Source of the DNA: Shimia sp. SK013 | GTDB taxonomy: Bacteria; Pseudomonadota; Alphaproteobacteria; Rhodobacterales; Rhodobacteraceae | Reading direction: 5' to 3' | Length of the DNA stretch: 64,000 bases | Assembly (NCBI RefSeq): GCF_001292625.1 | Contig: NZ_LAJH01000009.1 | Coordinates: 186,001 to 250,000, forward strand | Shown: positions 1 through 8,923 of the stretch, in pieces | How positions within the stretch are numbered: position 1 is the stretch's first letter | Layout: each line of letters begins with the position of its first letter | The notes under the pieces: generated by a model | Database searches by the model: none | Seen by the model: the letters and a program-made list of their open reading frames with translations, nothing else | Told to the model about the DNA's origin: nothing | Translations under genes and position numbers: made by a program

Positions 1-121
1 TGCCCATAACGGGCGGTCCCGGTGGACACCAAGCCAGAAATCGTCGCAACCGGAATTCAGAGCGCAAGAGGCGCAAAACGGGTTAGCGACCGCAATTGAC
101 CAAGTCTGGATTGCAAAGAAT

Positions 122-739
122 ATGAGATCTTCCAAGTCCCGTTCGCGGAACAAAGGCAACCGCAACAACCGTCCCTCCGGCAATATCGTCAACCGTGTGT
201 TTGACAGTTCCGGCCCCGAGGGCAAGGTGCGCGGCACCCCGCAGCAAGTTATCGACAAATACAACCAATTGGCGCGCGACAGCCAATTGGGCAATGACCG
301 TGTGGCCACTGAAAACTTTCAGCAGCACGCGGAGCATTACCAACGCATGCTCAACGAGGCACAGCGCGAGCAGGATTCGCGCCGTGAAGAGCAAGAACGC
401 CAGAACCGCGAGCGTCAGCAAGACCGCGATCGTGAACGGCGTGAGCGGATGGAACGCCAAGAGCGTGAAGGCAACAATGGTGGCGACAAAGCCGCACCCG
501 CACCTGCGCACTCTCCTGCACCTTCACCAGTGTCGGCGGATCCTTCGGAATCCGATCAACCTGATGTGATTGGTGATGTGGCGGACAGCGGTTTGGTGGA
601 AACGCCCGAGACCGCCCCCGAGGCGCCAAAGCCGAAGAAGCCACCACGCAAACGCAGCCCGCGTAAAAAGCCGGTTGAGGCCGATGCGGCGCCTGTTGAG
701 GCGCAGGCCCCCAGCGAGGATAGCTCTGCGGCAGAGTGA
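122..739 (+). CDS. DUF4167 domain-containing protein
   Basis: A 205-residue protein whose first 80 residues match the DUF4167 family of alphaproteobacteria: a basic Arg/Ser/Asn-rich start, then the family core VNRVFDSSGPEGKVRGTP at about residues 25-42 and a helical stretch around residues 45-80. The remainder is low complexity: a highly charged Arg/Gln/Glu region (about 80-125), then an acidic and Pro/Ala-rich linker ending in a Lys/Pro block. The molecular function of the family is unknown; the basic N terminus suggests nucleic-acid or ribosome association, which is inference only. No strong ribosome binding site precedes the ATG, but the N terminus is family-typical. The 121 bases upstream hold no gene I can name. 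Confidence 0.85.
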   Translation: MRSSKSRSRNKGNRNNRPSGNIVNRVFDSSGPEGKVRGTPQQVIDKYNQLARDSQLGNDRVATENFQQHAEHYQRMLNEAQREQDSRREEQERQNRERQQDRDRERRERMERQEREGNNGGDKAAPAPAHSPAPSPVSADPSESDQPDVIGDVADSGLVETPETAPEAPKPKKPPRKRSPRKKPVEADAAPVEAQAPSEDSSAAE

Positions 740-765
740 TCTGAGTGCTTGGAGAGATTTTGAGA

Positions 766-795
766 AACCCCGCGGCGCAGGCTGCGGGTTTTTTT
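766..795 (+). terminator. Rho-independent terminator after the DUF4167 gene
   Basis: A GC-rich hairpin (arms AACCCCGC and GCGGGTT) runs directly into seven T residues about 30 bases after the stop codon at 739. Confidence 0.75.
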
Positions 796-843
796 ATTTG
801 GCAGGCGCATTCTAAGGCGAATCTCGGCTAAGCGCGGAGCGAT

Positions 844-1269
844 CTATGACAAATAGGTTCGGGGCAGACGTATTAGAGATAGCGTTGCCCATCCCCAAAA
901 AAACAGGATGAGTTGGGCTTCCGGGTCCCAAAACATCATGATGACATCTGAGGCACAATCCAGAGAAATTAGCCAGATAGCGAATGCTGCACTCAGAGAA
1001 GCAAACGTGAAGAAGACAAATTCGAGCGTGCTTGGCGCTGATCGTACACGTGCAAGCCTTGATACAAGGGGAACAACAAAGGTTATGAGTAGTAAGAACT
1101 CCACGCTGGCATCGCTTCCTGAACTCAATAATTCACGACAGCGGGTAATGCGCGTGTCGGCCATCTTTGATAGCCAATATGGAAAGTCGTCGGGGAAAAA
1201 TCCGATCACAGACAAGAGTGTCAATTGGACACAATAGACGCCGTTCAAGATCTTTACATGAAGATGCAT
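844..1269 (-). CDS. hypothetical small membrane protein
   Basis: A 141-residue open frame that begins three bases after the rsmA stop codon on the same strand. The translation is hydrophobic in four blocks (about residues 10-26, 56-72, 82-104 and 118-134), as expected for a four-helix integral membrane protein, and the opposite-strand reading has no such logic. I recognise no family. Base composition is visibly more AT-rich than rsmA, so it may be a recently acquired or poorly conserved gene. A shorter start at Met36 is possible. It would be co-transcribed with the upstream rsmA/lpt operon. Confidence 0.5.
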   Translation of the reverse strand: MHLHVKILNGVYCVQLTLLSVIGFFPDDFPYWLSKMADTRITRCRELLSSGSDASVEFLLLITFVVPLVSRLARVRSAPSTLEFVFFTFASLSAAFAIWLISLDCASDVIMMFWDPEAQLILFFWGWATLSLIRLPRTYLS

Positions 1270-1272
1270 GTC

Positions 1273-2115
1273 TCAGTCTTTTTCAAACATCCGTGCCAAA
1301 GCGCAGAATTGTTCCAAACCGACTTGCTCAGCCCGGTCTGTGGGTTTGATGCCTGCAGCGATCAGGCGGTCTTCGATGTCGGGAGCTTGTCCCTTGAGAG
1401 AGCCGCGCAGCATTTTGCGGCGCTGGTTGAAGGCCGCGGCCACGATGCGAGATAGGATCGCGGGATCGGCCGGATAGCGCGGTTCGGGCAGGGCGGTCAG
1501 ATGCACCACGGCGGAATGCACTTTTGGCGGTGGTGAAAACGCTTCGGGCGGCAGCGACATGACGATTGTTGCGTCCGCCCGCCATTGCGCCAGCAGGGCA
1601 AGACGTCCGTAGGCTTTGGAACCGGGGGTGGCGATGATGCGTTCCGCCACTTCGCGTTGGAACATCAAGGTCAGGCTTTGCCAGTAAGGCGGCCATTCTT
1701 TTGGGGTGAGCCAGCGCACCAGAAGCTCGGTACCGACGTTATAGGGCAGGTTGGCCGCAACGCGGATCGGCGGGGTCAAATGGCTCAGCGGATCAATTTC
1801 AAGCGCGTCGCCATTGATGACCTCAAGCTGACCCGGATAGGCGTCGGCAATTTCGGCCAGCGCGGGCATGCAGCGCTCGTCTTTTTCAATCGCCAGCACC
1901 TTGCGTGCACCTTCGGCCAGAAGCCCGCGCGTCAGCCCGCCGGGGCCGGGGCCGATTTCAAGGATGTCGCAATCCGACAGCTCTCCGGCGCGGCGGGCGA
2001 TCTTGGCCGTCAGGTTGAGATCCAACAGGAAGTTCTGGCCCAGAGATTTGCGCGCAGACAGGCCGTGGGTGGTGATCACCTCACGCAGGGGGGGAAGATC
2101 GTCGATGGCGCTCAT
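1273..2115 (-). CDS. rsmA: 16S rRNA (adenine(1518)-N(6)/adenine(1519)-N(6))-dimethyltransferase
   Basis: RsmA (KsgA) dimethylates two adjacent adenines in the 3' terminal helix of 16S rRNA during 30S maturation, using SAM. The 280-residue protein shows the family N-terminal GQNFL (26-30), the SAM-binding motif EIGPGPGG (53-60), the acidic ribose-binding position in IEKDE (76-80) and the catalytic NLPY (122-125). The frame stays open 52 codons further upstream, but that extension would overlap pdxA and reads as Pro/Arg-rich nonsense, so the start is placed at 2115, which gives a family-typical N terminus. It is the last housekeeping gene of the lptF-lptG-lptD-surA-pdxA-rsmA series, and pdxA-rsmA adjacency is a classic proteobacterial arrangement. 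Confidence 0.93.
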   Translation of the reverse strand: MSAIDDLPPLREVITTHGLSARKSLGQNFLLDLNLTAKIARRAGELSDCDILEIGPGPGGLTRGLLAEGARKVLAIEKDERCMPALAEIADAYPGQLEVINGDALEIDPLSHLTPPIRVAANLPYNVGTELLVRWLTPKEWPPYWQSLTLMFQREVAERIIATPGSKAYGRLALLAQWRADATIVMSLPPEAFSPPPKVHSAVVHLTALPEPRYPADPAILSRIVAAAFNQRRKMLRGSLKGQAPDIEDRLIAAGIKPTDRAEQVGLEQFCALARMFEKD

Positions 2116-2156
2116 GTCGGGGCCTTTGGGTTTTGGCGGCTGCGCCGCGTTTCTGT

Positions 2157-2191
2157 GCCTCCGGCGGGGATATTTCGGGCAAGAGGAAGCG
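2157..2191 (-). repeat. short dispersed intergenic element, copy 1
   Basis: On the minus strand this stretch follows the pdxA stop codon and reads CTTCCTCTTGC, three variable bases, then AAATATCCC and a CCGCCGGAGG tail. A second copy sits at 15880-15914, also starting at the stop codon of a minus-strand gene. The shared core is about 23 bases. I believe elements of this kind are common at gene ends in Rhodobacterales, but its role (3' UTR structure, small-RNA target or repeat) cannot be told from sequence. Confidence 0.45.
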
Positions 2192-3157
2192 TCAAGCGGC
2201 GCAGGCCATCCTCCAGGCCATGCGCAGGGCTTCGATGGTGCTTGTGGGATTGGCGATGCCTTGGCCTGCAATGTCGAACGCGGTGCCGTGATCGGGCGAA
2301 GTTCGGATGAACGGCAGACCGAGCGTGACGTTCACGCCACGGTCGAAATCCAGCGTTTTGATCGGGATGAGCGCCTGATCGTGGTAGGCGCAGATCGCCG
2401 CGTCATAGCGCGCGCGGGCGGCTGCGTGAAACATGGTGTCGGCGGGCAAGGGGCCGGTGAGGTCATAACCTTCGGCCTGCAATTCTTGGATGACTGGCGC
2501 AATGATGCGGGCGTCCTCATGCCCCATCGCGCCGCCTTCGCCCGCATGGGGGTTGAGGCCGGCAATTGCGAGGCGGGGATTGGAAATGCCAAATTGGGTG
2601 CGCAGCCCTTCGGCGGTGATGCGAATTGTATCGCGCAAAACGTCAGGGGTCAGTGCGTCCGGCACCTCGGCCAACGGGATGTGAATTGTGGCTGGCACCA
2701 CCCGCAACTGATCGGAGGCCAGCATCATGACGACGTGATCGACCCCACCAAGATGGGCGAGAAATTCGGTGTGGCCGGGATAAGGGAAATCGGCCCCGTC
2801 CTTGAGGGCTTTTTTGTGAATAGGCAGTGTGCAGATCGCGCTCGCAGCGCAGGACATTGCAAGGTCGGTGCCATGGCGGATAGCAGTGATGATGTGCTTG
2901 GCGTGAGCCGCGTCAGGCACCCCCGGCATTCGAGCTGTACCAAAGTCCTGTGCCAGCACGGGCAGCGCTGAGGGCATGACGTCAGCGGCCTCGCCAGGCG
3001 ACGTGACAATCCGATGCGGCACCGTGCCGGGCAGATGCGACGGATCGCCAATCAGGAAAAAGCGCATATCCCCTTTGAGGGCGTCCCACGCTTTTTCGAT
3101 GATATCCAGACCAATGCCTGCGGGTTCTCCGCAGCTAATTGCGATGGGTGCGGTCAT
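2192..3157 (-). CDS. pdxA: 4-hydroxythreonine-4-phosphate dehydrogenase
   Basis: PdxA oxidises 4-phosphohydroxy-L-threonine with NAD(P)+ in the DXP-dependent route to pyridoxal 5'-phosphate. The 321-residue product has the three metal-binding histidines of the family: His159 (ATIHIPL), His204 (LNPHAGEGG) and His259 (CAYHDQ), matching E. coli His166, His211 and His266. The N-terminal SCGEPAGIG and the C-terminal [13 protein letters not shown] are also family signatures. Its ATG overlaps the stop of the preceding SurA-like gene (ATGA), so translation is probably coupled. It lies in the lpt operon ahead of rsmA. Confidence 0.96.
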   Translation of the reverse strand: MTAPIAISCGEPAGIGLDIIEKAWDALKGDMRFFLIGDPSHLPGTVPHRIVTSPGEAADVMPSALPVLAQDFGTARMPGVPDAAHAKHIITAIRHGTDLAMSCAASAICTLPIHKKALKDGADFPYPGHTEFLAHLGGVDHVVMMLASDQLRVVPATIHIPLAEVPDALTPDVLRDTIRITAEGLRTQFGISNPRLAIAGLNPHAGEGGAMGHEDARIIAPVIQELQAEGYDLTGPLPADTMFHAAARARYDAAICAYHDQALIPIKTLDFDRGVNVTLGLPFIRTSPDHGTAFDIAGQGIANPTSTIEALRMAWRMACAA

Positions 3158-4386
3158 TTTTCGACGATGCGGGCCTCTGCGCGCAGCTGGCTGAGAAAGC
3201 TTTCGGCGTAGTTTTCAAGCCGCTGATTGCGCAGCGCGTTGGCCACATTTTCGCGTGAAAGCTCTTCGCCAAGTTCCGCGGTACGGCCGCAAAGCATCAG
3301 CATAATAAGCGATTGCCCGTTGGCTGTTGTCAAAGAGGTGGAGATCTCATGATCGTCCATCTTTGCCAATTCGAGCGCGATGTCGCGGGGCACTTCGCCC
3401 AGTGCCAGCGAGTCCCGGGTCAGCAGCTCGGCCGGTTGATCTTTGTTGATGCCGTAAAGGTCGTCGCAGCGGTCAACACGGCCCGCAATTTCGGTGGCCT
3501 TGGCCAGATTTTCAGGGGTGCGACCGCCGGGCAGGTAGTACATGGCATAGTCGATCGCGGAATATCGCGGCGCAGGTCGGTCGGATTCTTCGACGCGCCG
3601 CATCTGAAACAGGGCCACCGCGTTTGGCAGTTGAACCGGAGCGGTGACTTCGCCCGGCGACAAGGCCGCGATCAGGGGGCGCAACTGCGGAGGCAGTTTG
3701 GTGACCGACATCCATTCAATGCGACCACCGTTGTCTTTGGTCGGCGCACCAGAATACGCGCGCGCCGCATTTTCGAAGTCGTCAAACGAGCGAATATCAG
3801 ACAGCTGACCCGCGAGCGACATGACCTGAGCCTCATTTTGAGGGGTCATCGGAATCACAATCTCGCTGAGCAAGACACGAATGCCGCCAGCACCGGTGTT
3901 GGAGGCCACTGCGCGGTCAATTTCTTCTTCGGTGATTTGAACGCTGCCGCCAAAACGGGTCTGTACGTATCCGCGCCAAGTAATTCCGGAGATGATGAAG
4001 TCACGCATGGTTTCTTCGTTGACGCCTTCGCCGGCGAGGGCTTTGAGCATGTCATCGGGTTCCATGTTCACGCGTTGCGCAAACTCGGCAATGCCCGCCT
4101 GAATGCCTTCTTCTGATGCCTGAATGCCAAAAACCCCAGCCGCCTGAAGCTTCAGGCGATCATCTATCAACTGCTCCCTTGCTTCGCTAATCGTGTCGCC
4201 AGGGGAGTTCATGATCACCAGAAGACGCGCGCGTTGATCAATTTCATAAGATGTGATGACCCCGTCGTTCACAGTGATCGCCGGGGAAAACGCGCCCTGA
4301 GCCAGAGCCGGGGCCGTAAGTCCGAGAACAGCGTAGGCTGCCACAGCGGTGGAAAGTGCGAAGCGTTTGATAAGGCACGATGTCAT
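3154..4386 (-). CDS. surA: periplasmic SurA-like peptidyl-prolyl isomerase/chaperone
   Basis: A 410-residue exported protein: a signal peptide of about 29 residues ends at ALAQ, an N-terminal chaperone region follows (ITVNDGVITSYEIDQR), and a parvulin-like domain lies at about residues 165-265 (LLSEIVI, YSGAPTKDNGG, SPGEV). SurA-type proteins escort outer-membrane proteins such as LptD across the periplasm, which fits its position directly after lptD. Two starts are possible: 4413, which overlaps the lptD stop as ATGA, or 4386, which has AGGAAAG upstream and gives a cleaner signal peptide; I chose 4386. Only one parvulin domain is obvious, fewer than in E. coli SurA, as is usual in this order. 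Confidence 0.85.
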   Translation of the reverse strand: MTSCLIKRFALSTAVAAYAVLGLTAPALAQGAFSPAITVNDGVITSYEIDQRARLLVIMNSPGDTISEAREQLIDDRLKLQAAGVFGIQASEEGIQAGIAEFAQRVNMEPDDMLKALAGEGVNEETMRDFIISGITWRGYVQTRFGGSVQITEEEIDRAVASNTGAGGIRVLLSEIVIPMTPQNEAQVMSLAGQLSDIRSFDDFENAARAYSGAPTKDNGGRIEWMSVTKLPPQLRPLIAALSPGEVTAPVQLPNAVALFQMRRVEESDRPAPRYSAIDYAMYYLPGGRTPENLAKATEIAGRVDRCDDLYGINKDQPAELLTRDSLALGEVPRDIALELAKMDDHEISTSLTTANGQSLIMLMLCGRTAELGEELSRENVANALRNQRLENYAESFLSQLRAEARIVEK

Positions 4387-4409
4387 ATCGTTGGGTCTTT
4401 CCTGTTTGA

Positions 4410-6587
4410 TCATCCGCAGGTGCGGTCGTAGCTTTTGTCTTGGGCGCGTACCGAGAACCCGAGCAGGGCAACGGAGAAGCCGATTTTCGTGTCCGACTGA
4501 ACGGTAGAGGATGTTGAAAACTTGCGCGAGAGAGAAAGTTCAAGTTTGAGGCACTCATTGCGGTATTCCAGCCCTACGCCGGCCTCGGCAGTGCGTCCTG
4601 CACCTGCATCAAAGCGCCAGTCAAGCAGGCCTGTCCAGTGGCGGCTCAGGCGGTAGCTGCTGTCCAATGCCCATTCTGACAGAACTTCGCTGCGGTCTTC
4701 AGCGGCGTCCTCGTCGAGCCAGATAAAGCTCGCGTCCAGCCACAGGCGTTGGTTGGTCCACCCTAGGCGGGCAGCCGCCTTGGACAGGCTCCCGTCAGTC
4801 CCAAGAAGGGTGCGTCCGGCGACGGACAACCCCGCAGGGTTCTGAAAATTGCCGGCCAGCAAGAAATCCGACGTTGCGCCAGACAGGCCGGAACTGTTGG
4901 TGAAATCCGGATCTGAGGTGTCACGGTAGATCTGACCGATGGTAAAATTGGCGCGCCAGTCTTCTTTGGCGATGCGGGACCAGTTCAGACCCACGGCCGT
5001 GCGAACCCCACGTTCGCGTCGGTCATAGGAGGAAAACCGTGACAGCGACAACAAGTTGCCCTCGTCAAATTCGGTGCGCGTGCTTTCGTCATTGGCCACG
5101 TCCAAATCGTCGCCGCCTGTCCATGCTATTTGGGCAATAGGTTCAACCAGATAGGTCGCGCCGTCGGCTCCGATCTTGCTCATTGGATAGCGGAAGTCTG
5201 CGGCAATCGTGGGCGTCAGTGCATAATCATAGTTGGCATGTGTCGAGTCGTTGTAGGTCCGGAAGGCGTCAAAGGCGAGTTCCCCGGACACGGCGGTGCG
5301 CAATCCACTGTCCAGCGTCCAGTTGCGCCGCCAGAGCATGTCGGCATTGGCGCGCAGCACGTCCCGTCCTGTTACATCGGTCTTGGCTTCGCGAAAGTGA
5401 CCGTGAAACTGGGCTGTGGTCCTAAGCTCGCCGCCGATGGACGTCGGGAAGTAGCGGCGTTCGGTTTCAGCGACCGTTACGATGGTTGGCAGGAACCTGT
5501 TGTCTTCGCCGTCCCGCAGGGATTGAAAGTGCAGCAAAGCAAAGCGGGTGTTTTCATCGCGGTTGGAGCGGCGCACGGTGATATCACTGTTGAGACGGTC
5601 GTCGTCGGAAAAATCGTAGTCGTTGAGGTAACTGTCGTCAGATGTGGCCTTGAGATCGAAGCTGAGCGTGAAATCTTTCGGAAGACCAAACCGCCCTTTG
5701 GCGAAGAGATAGCTGCGTGTGTCGTTGGGTTTCACCTCGTCGTCGCTGACAGCGCCTTCCAAGGTAATCCGCCCCTTTTTGAACGCCTGCCGAAAGCGGA
5801 ATTCCAAAGTTTTGGATTTGCTTGAAATATATGGGGTCAGCGTAAGGTCTTTGGACTGCCCAATCGGGATGAAGTACGGCATTTTTAAGCCATAGCCCAA
5901 TAGGGACGTAGAATGGGCCGTGGGAATTAGAAAGCCGCGAGCGCGGTCTAGTGTGGGATCGGGCATACGCAAATGGGGAAAGTAGAACACCGGCACATCA
6001 CGCACACGAAGGCTGGCGTGATTGAAATAGACCTGGCGTTCTTCTTCGTCATGCACAATCCGCCGTGCTCTTATCTCCCACAGCGGCGGCTTACCGGTCT
6101 CGCAGACCCGACAAGACGACACTGTGGATTTGGTTAGAACGTTGTAGCGGTCCTCAACCCTGTTGATTTGGGTCGCGGCCAATTGTGTGCGTTGGCTGAG
6201 AACCAACCGGGCGCTGCGCAAAAGGCCATTGCGCAAATCTTTGTCGAGTTCGGCGTCTTCGGCAAGGATAACAATATCCTCGCCCTGATAGATGCGGATC
6301 GGACCTTTGACCAAGATGCGATCTGTTTCGGAGTCATAGATGATCTCGGAGGCGAGCATGCGAATATCATCGCCCAATGCCTCGACATTGCCGCGTGCGA
6401 TGAGCTGTTTGTCCCCGGTGATGTACACACTGTCCGCAACCAAAACCATGTTTTGAGGGGCTTCGATGACTGGCGTCGGAATCAATTGCGCCGTCGCAGG
6501 CACAGCTATGCTTGTTGCCATCAGAACAAGCGCCAGCAAGCGGAGCCGTTGGCGTGAGGAATTGTGGCAGCGGGCAGCAGTCTTCAT
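4410..6587 (-). CDS. lptD: LPS-assembly outer membrane protein LptD
   Basis: LptD is the outer-membrane beta-barrel that inserts lipopolysaccharide into the outer leaflet. The 725-residue protein has a signal peptide ending at ATAQ (about residue 34), an N-terminal OstA/LptA-like jellyroll (about 45-150) and a long barrel domain. Four cysteines are placed as in the disulfide-linked family: Cys159 and Cys162 before the barrel, Cys679 and Cys724 near the C terminus. These would tie the periplasmic domain to the barrel. Its start overlaps the lptG stop (ATGA at 6584-6587), and a SurA-like chaperone gene follows, consistent with coordinated assembly of the LPS export bridge. Confidence 0.93.
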   Translation of the reverse strand: MKTAARCHNSSRQRLRLLALVLMATSIAVPATAQLIPTPVIEAPQNMVLVADSVYITGDKQLIARGNVEALGDDIRMLASEIIYDSETDRILVKGPIRIYQGEDIVILAEDAELDKDLRNGLLRSARLVLSQRTQLAATQINRVEDRYNVLTKSTVSSCRVCETGKPPLWEIRARRIVHDEEERQVYFNHASLRVRDVPVFYFPHLRMPDPTLDRARGFLIPTAHSTSLLGYGLKMPYFIPIGQSKDLTLTPYISSKSKTLEFRFRQAFKKGRITLEGAVSDDEVKPNDTRSYLFAKGRFGLPKDFTLSFDLKATSDDSYLNDYDFSDDDRLNSDITVRRSNRDENTRFALLHFQSLRDGEDNRFLPTIVTVAETERRYFPTSIGGELRTTAQFHGHFREAKTDVTGRDVLRANADMLWRRNWTLDSGLRTAVSGELAFDAFRTYNDSTHANYDYALTPTIAADFRYPMSKIGADGATYLVEPIAQIAWTGGDDLDVANDESTRTEFDEGNLLSLSRFSSYDRRERGVRTAVGLNWSRIAKEDWRANFTIGQIYRDTSDPDFTNSSGLSGATSDFLLAGNFQNPAGLSVAGRTLLGTDGSLSKAAARLGWTNQRLWLDASFIWLDEDAAEDRSEVLSEWALDSSYRLSRHWTGLLDWRFDAGAGRTAEAGVGLEYRNECLKLELSLSRKFSTSSTVQSDTKIGFSVALLGFSVRAQDKSYDRTCG

Positions 6588-7681
6588 CCGTCTTCCATAT
6601 GCAAAAGTATGCCTGAGGCCAACAAAATGCTTGCAACAGGTGGCGCCCAGGCTGCGAGCAGAACCGGGATTTGGCCATTTTCGCCAAGTATTTGCGCGAA
6701 ATTACGTACGAAATAGAGGCTGAAACCGATCAGGATTGTCACGAGTACCGCAGTGCCTGTGTTGCCAAAACGAGTGTGACGCATCGTAAAGGCCGAGGCG
6801 ATCATCACCATCGCAACCAAAAACAGCGGCTGGGCCAATTCCATGTGCAGCCAGACAAGATGTCGGCGCGCAGAAAATCCGGAGATTTGCAATTCGGTGA
6901 TGAACTTTGGCAAATCCCAGATCGAGATTGCCGACGGGTTGCCAAACCGGTCGCGGATACGATCTGGAGTTAAACTGCTTTCCAGAATCAAAAGGTCGTG
7001 GGTGATGGCGTTGGCCTCGGCGTTTAGACCGGGTTCTAGCGGCCATTCTTTGGCCGCAGTCAGTTCCCAAGCGCCGTCTATTAGCTTGGCGGACAAGGCT
7101 TCTATGCGGCGCACCGGACCAATGCCCGGCGTGTAAGCCACGATTGAGACGTTTTGAAAAAGCGTGGCGTCTGCGTTGGTGCGGGCGGCGTGAATCACGG
7201 CTTGTCCATCGGCGCTGCCTTGGCGCATCCAGATGCCTTCGCCATCAAGCGAGAGCGCGCTGCGACCGCTGGCCAGGAGTTTTTCAGATTTGGTTCCGTA
7301 TAAGGCGGATGTGGCGGCCACGATGGGATTAAGTGAGCCAATGGCCACAAGGCCCAGCAAAAGCGCAACAATTATCGGCGAGATGACAGAAACGATTGCA
7401 GATCGGCCCGAGGCGCGGACCACCACCAGTTCGGAGGTGCGCGACAGGTTGATAAACAGCGTAACCGTCGCGAGGATCACGATGAGGGGCAGCAGCTCAT
7501 ATATGCCTTCCGGAGCGCGCAGGAGCGTGAGCTGAAGCACGGTGTCAAAACCAACTTTTTCGACATCGAACCTGCGCAACTGCTCCATGAGGTCGACCAG
7601 AGAGATCAACGTAAAAAGCCCGATTGTTATGCCCATCAGAATCCAAAGGAATTTGCGCGCGAAATAGAAATGGACGGTCAT
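6584..7681 (-). CDS. lptG: LPS export ABC transporter permease LptG
   Basis: LptG is one of two YjgP/YjgQ-family permeases of the LptB2FG transporter that extracts LPS from the inner membrane. The product is 365 residues with the family layout: three N-terminal membrane helices, a periplasmic jellyroll (about 125-260) and three C-terminal helices. The frame is open 64 codons further upstream, but that part overlaps lptF, so the start is set at 7681 (MTVHFYFARKF), which overlaps the lptF stop as ATGA. lptB, lptC and lptA are not in the window. Confidence 0.93.
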   Translation of the reverse strand: MTVHFYFARKFLWILMGITIGLFTLISLVDLMEQLRRFDVEKVGFDTVLQLTLLRAPEGIYELLPLIVILATVTLFINLSRTSELVVVRASGRSAIVSVISPIIVALLLGLVAIGSLNPIVAATSALYGTKSEKLLASGRSALSLDGEGIWMRQGSADGQAVIHAARTNADATLFQNVSIVAYTPGIGPVRRIEALSAKLIDGAWELTAAKEWPLEPGLNAEANAITHDLLILESSLTPDRIRDRFGNPSAISIWDLPKFITELQISGFSARRHLVWLHMELAQPLFLVAMVMIASAFTMRHTRFGNTGTAVLVTILIGFSLYFVRNFAQILGENGQIPVLLAAWAPPVASILLASGILLHMEDG

Positions 7682-8793
7682 GCCGGCACCTTCTTGATAC
7701 GGAAAGGGCCAGAAATCATACGCAAAATACCCACTGAAAGTACGGTGCCCAACAAAGTAGGCAGATAGATCAGCGGCCAGAGAGTCGCGTCTTTGCGTAT
7801 GGGATCCACCACCGCCGCTTTCACCGCCTCCAACAGTATCAGGATGGTGAAGGCAATCAGAATTTGCCGCCACATGCCAAACCTGGAAAACCCGCCCATC
7901 AGCAAAACCGCAAATGAGATCACTGCAAAGACAATGCAGGCCGACGCCTGCGCGAACCTTGCATGAGCCTCGTAAGCCACTTGACCCGGAGATCGGCCGG
8001 TGCGCTGCATCACCGCGTCGGCATTGGCCAACAAGTCATAGGTGCTGAGGTAATTGATGTCTTTGGATCGCGTTTCGGAGGCATTCGTCAGTGCGCTGAT
8101 ATCATACGAAAAATCAGCAAAATCAGTGGTTAGAAGCCGGTCGCTGGACGTGGTGTGTTGCTGTGCAAGACCGTTGACCATTACCAGCTTGGCGCCCGAG
8201 TCATCGTTGACCAGATAAGCCTCGGCAGCGGTGTATGTGGTGGTGTGTTCCGGCGATCTGCTGTCAGACAGGAACACGTCGCGCAACACGCCATCGGAGG
8301 AGATTTCCCGGATATAGAAGGTCATACCGGGCGTGGGATGCAGAAAGGTGCCTTCGGTGAGCAGCCGCGCCGCCACGTTTTCGGTTATCTCCTGTTGGCG
8401 CTTGGAGAGCTCCGTCAGGCTGGCGGGCTCCAGAAAATGCGTGAGCACGCTCATCATGAAGCTCACCGCCACGCCAAACACCAGCACTGGCTTAGTGAGT
8501 CGCCATGGGCTGAAGCCAGTTGCTTGCATCACAGTGAGTTCGCTTTCGGTCGAAAGCCGATTGGTTACATAGACCGTCGCCAAAAATACCGCCACCGGCA
8601 GAACGGAGCGGATGACATTGGGCAGGCTGAGCACTGTGAGGCTTAGAAATACCGATACATTCTGACCGCTTGCGATCAGAGCGTCGAACAAGCCGACCGC
8701 ATTATTGACCCAGTAGACCGACACCAGAACCAGTGCAAAAAAGCCAAACAGAGTCAGGAGCTGGGACAGGATATATCTGTCAAATCTGCTCAC
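7678..8793 (-). CDS. lptF: LPS export ABC transporter permease LptF
   Basis: LptF is the partner permease of LptG in LptB2FG. The 371-residue protein starts with the typical MSRFDRYIL, has three hydrophobic helices up to about residue 120, a periplasmic beta-rich domain (about 125-265) and three further helices near the C terminus. It is the first gene of the leftward lptF-lptG-lptD-surA-pdxA-rsmA operon. The 130-base gap to the divergent pepA must hold both promoters. Confidence 0.94.
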   Translation of the reverse strand: MSRFDRYILSQLLTLFGFFALVLVSVYWVNNAVGLFDALIASGQNVSVFLSLTVLSLPNVIRSVLPVAVFLATVYVTNRLSTESELTVMQATGFSPWRLTKPVLVFGVAVSFMMSVLTHFLEPASLTELSKRQQEITENVAARLLTEGTFLHPTPGMTFYIREISSDGVLRDVFLSDSRSPEHTTTYTAAEAYLVNDDSGAKLVMVNGLAQQHTTSSDRLLTTDFADFSYDISALTNASETRSKDINYLSTYDLLANADAVMQRTGRSPGQVAYEAHARFAQASACIVFAVISFAVLLMGGFSRFGMWRQILIAFTILILLEAVKAAVVDPIRKDATLWPLIYLPTLLGTVLSVGILRMISGPFRIKKVPA

Positions 8794-8923
8794 CGCTCAG
8801 AATCCCCCCAGTATTTTTTCCCAAGTGTTTTGGCAGACATTAATGGAAATGATGGGCGCTTAAAACTGATATCTGGTCAAGGTGAAGATGTCGCGTTAGG
8901 CATGAGCAGTAGCTGATTTCTAT

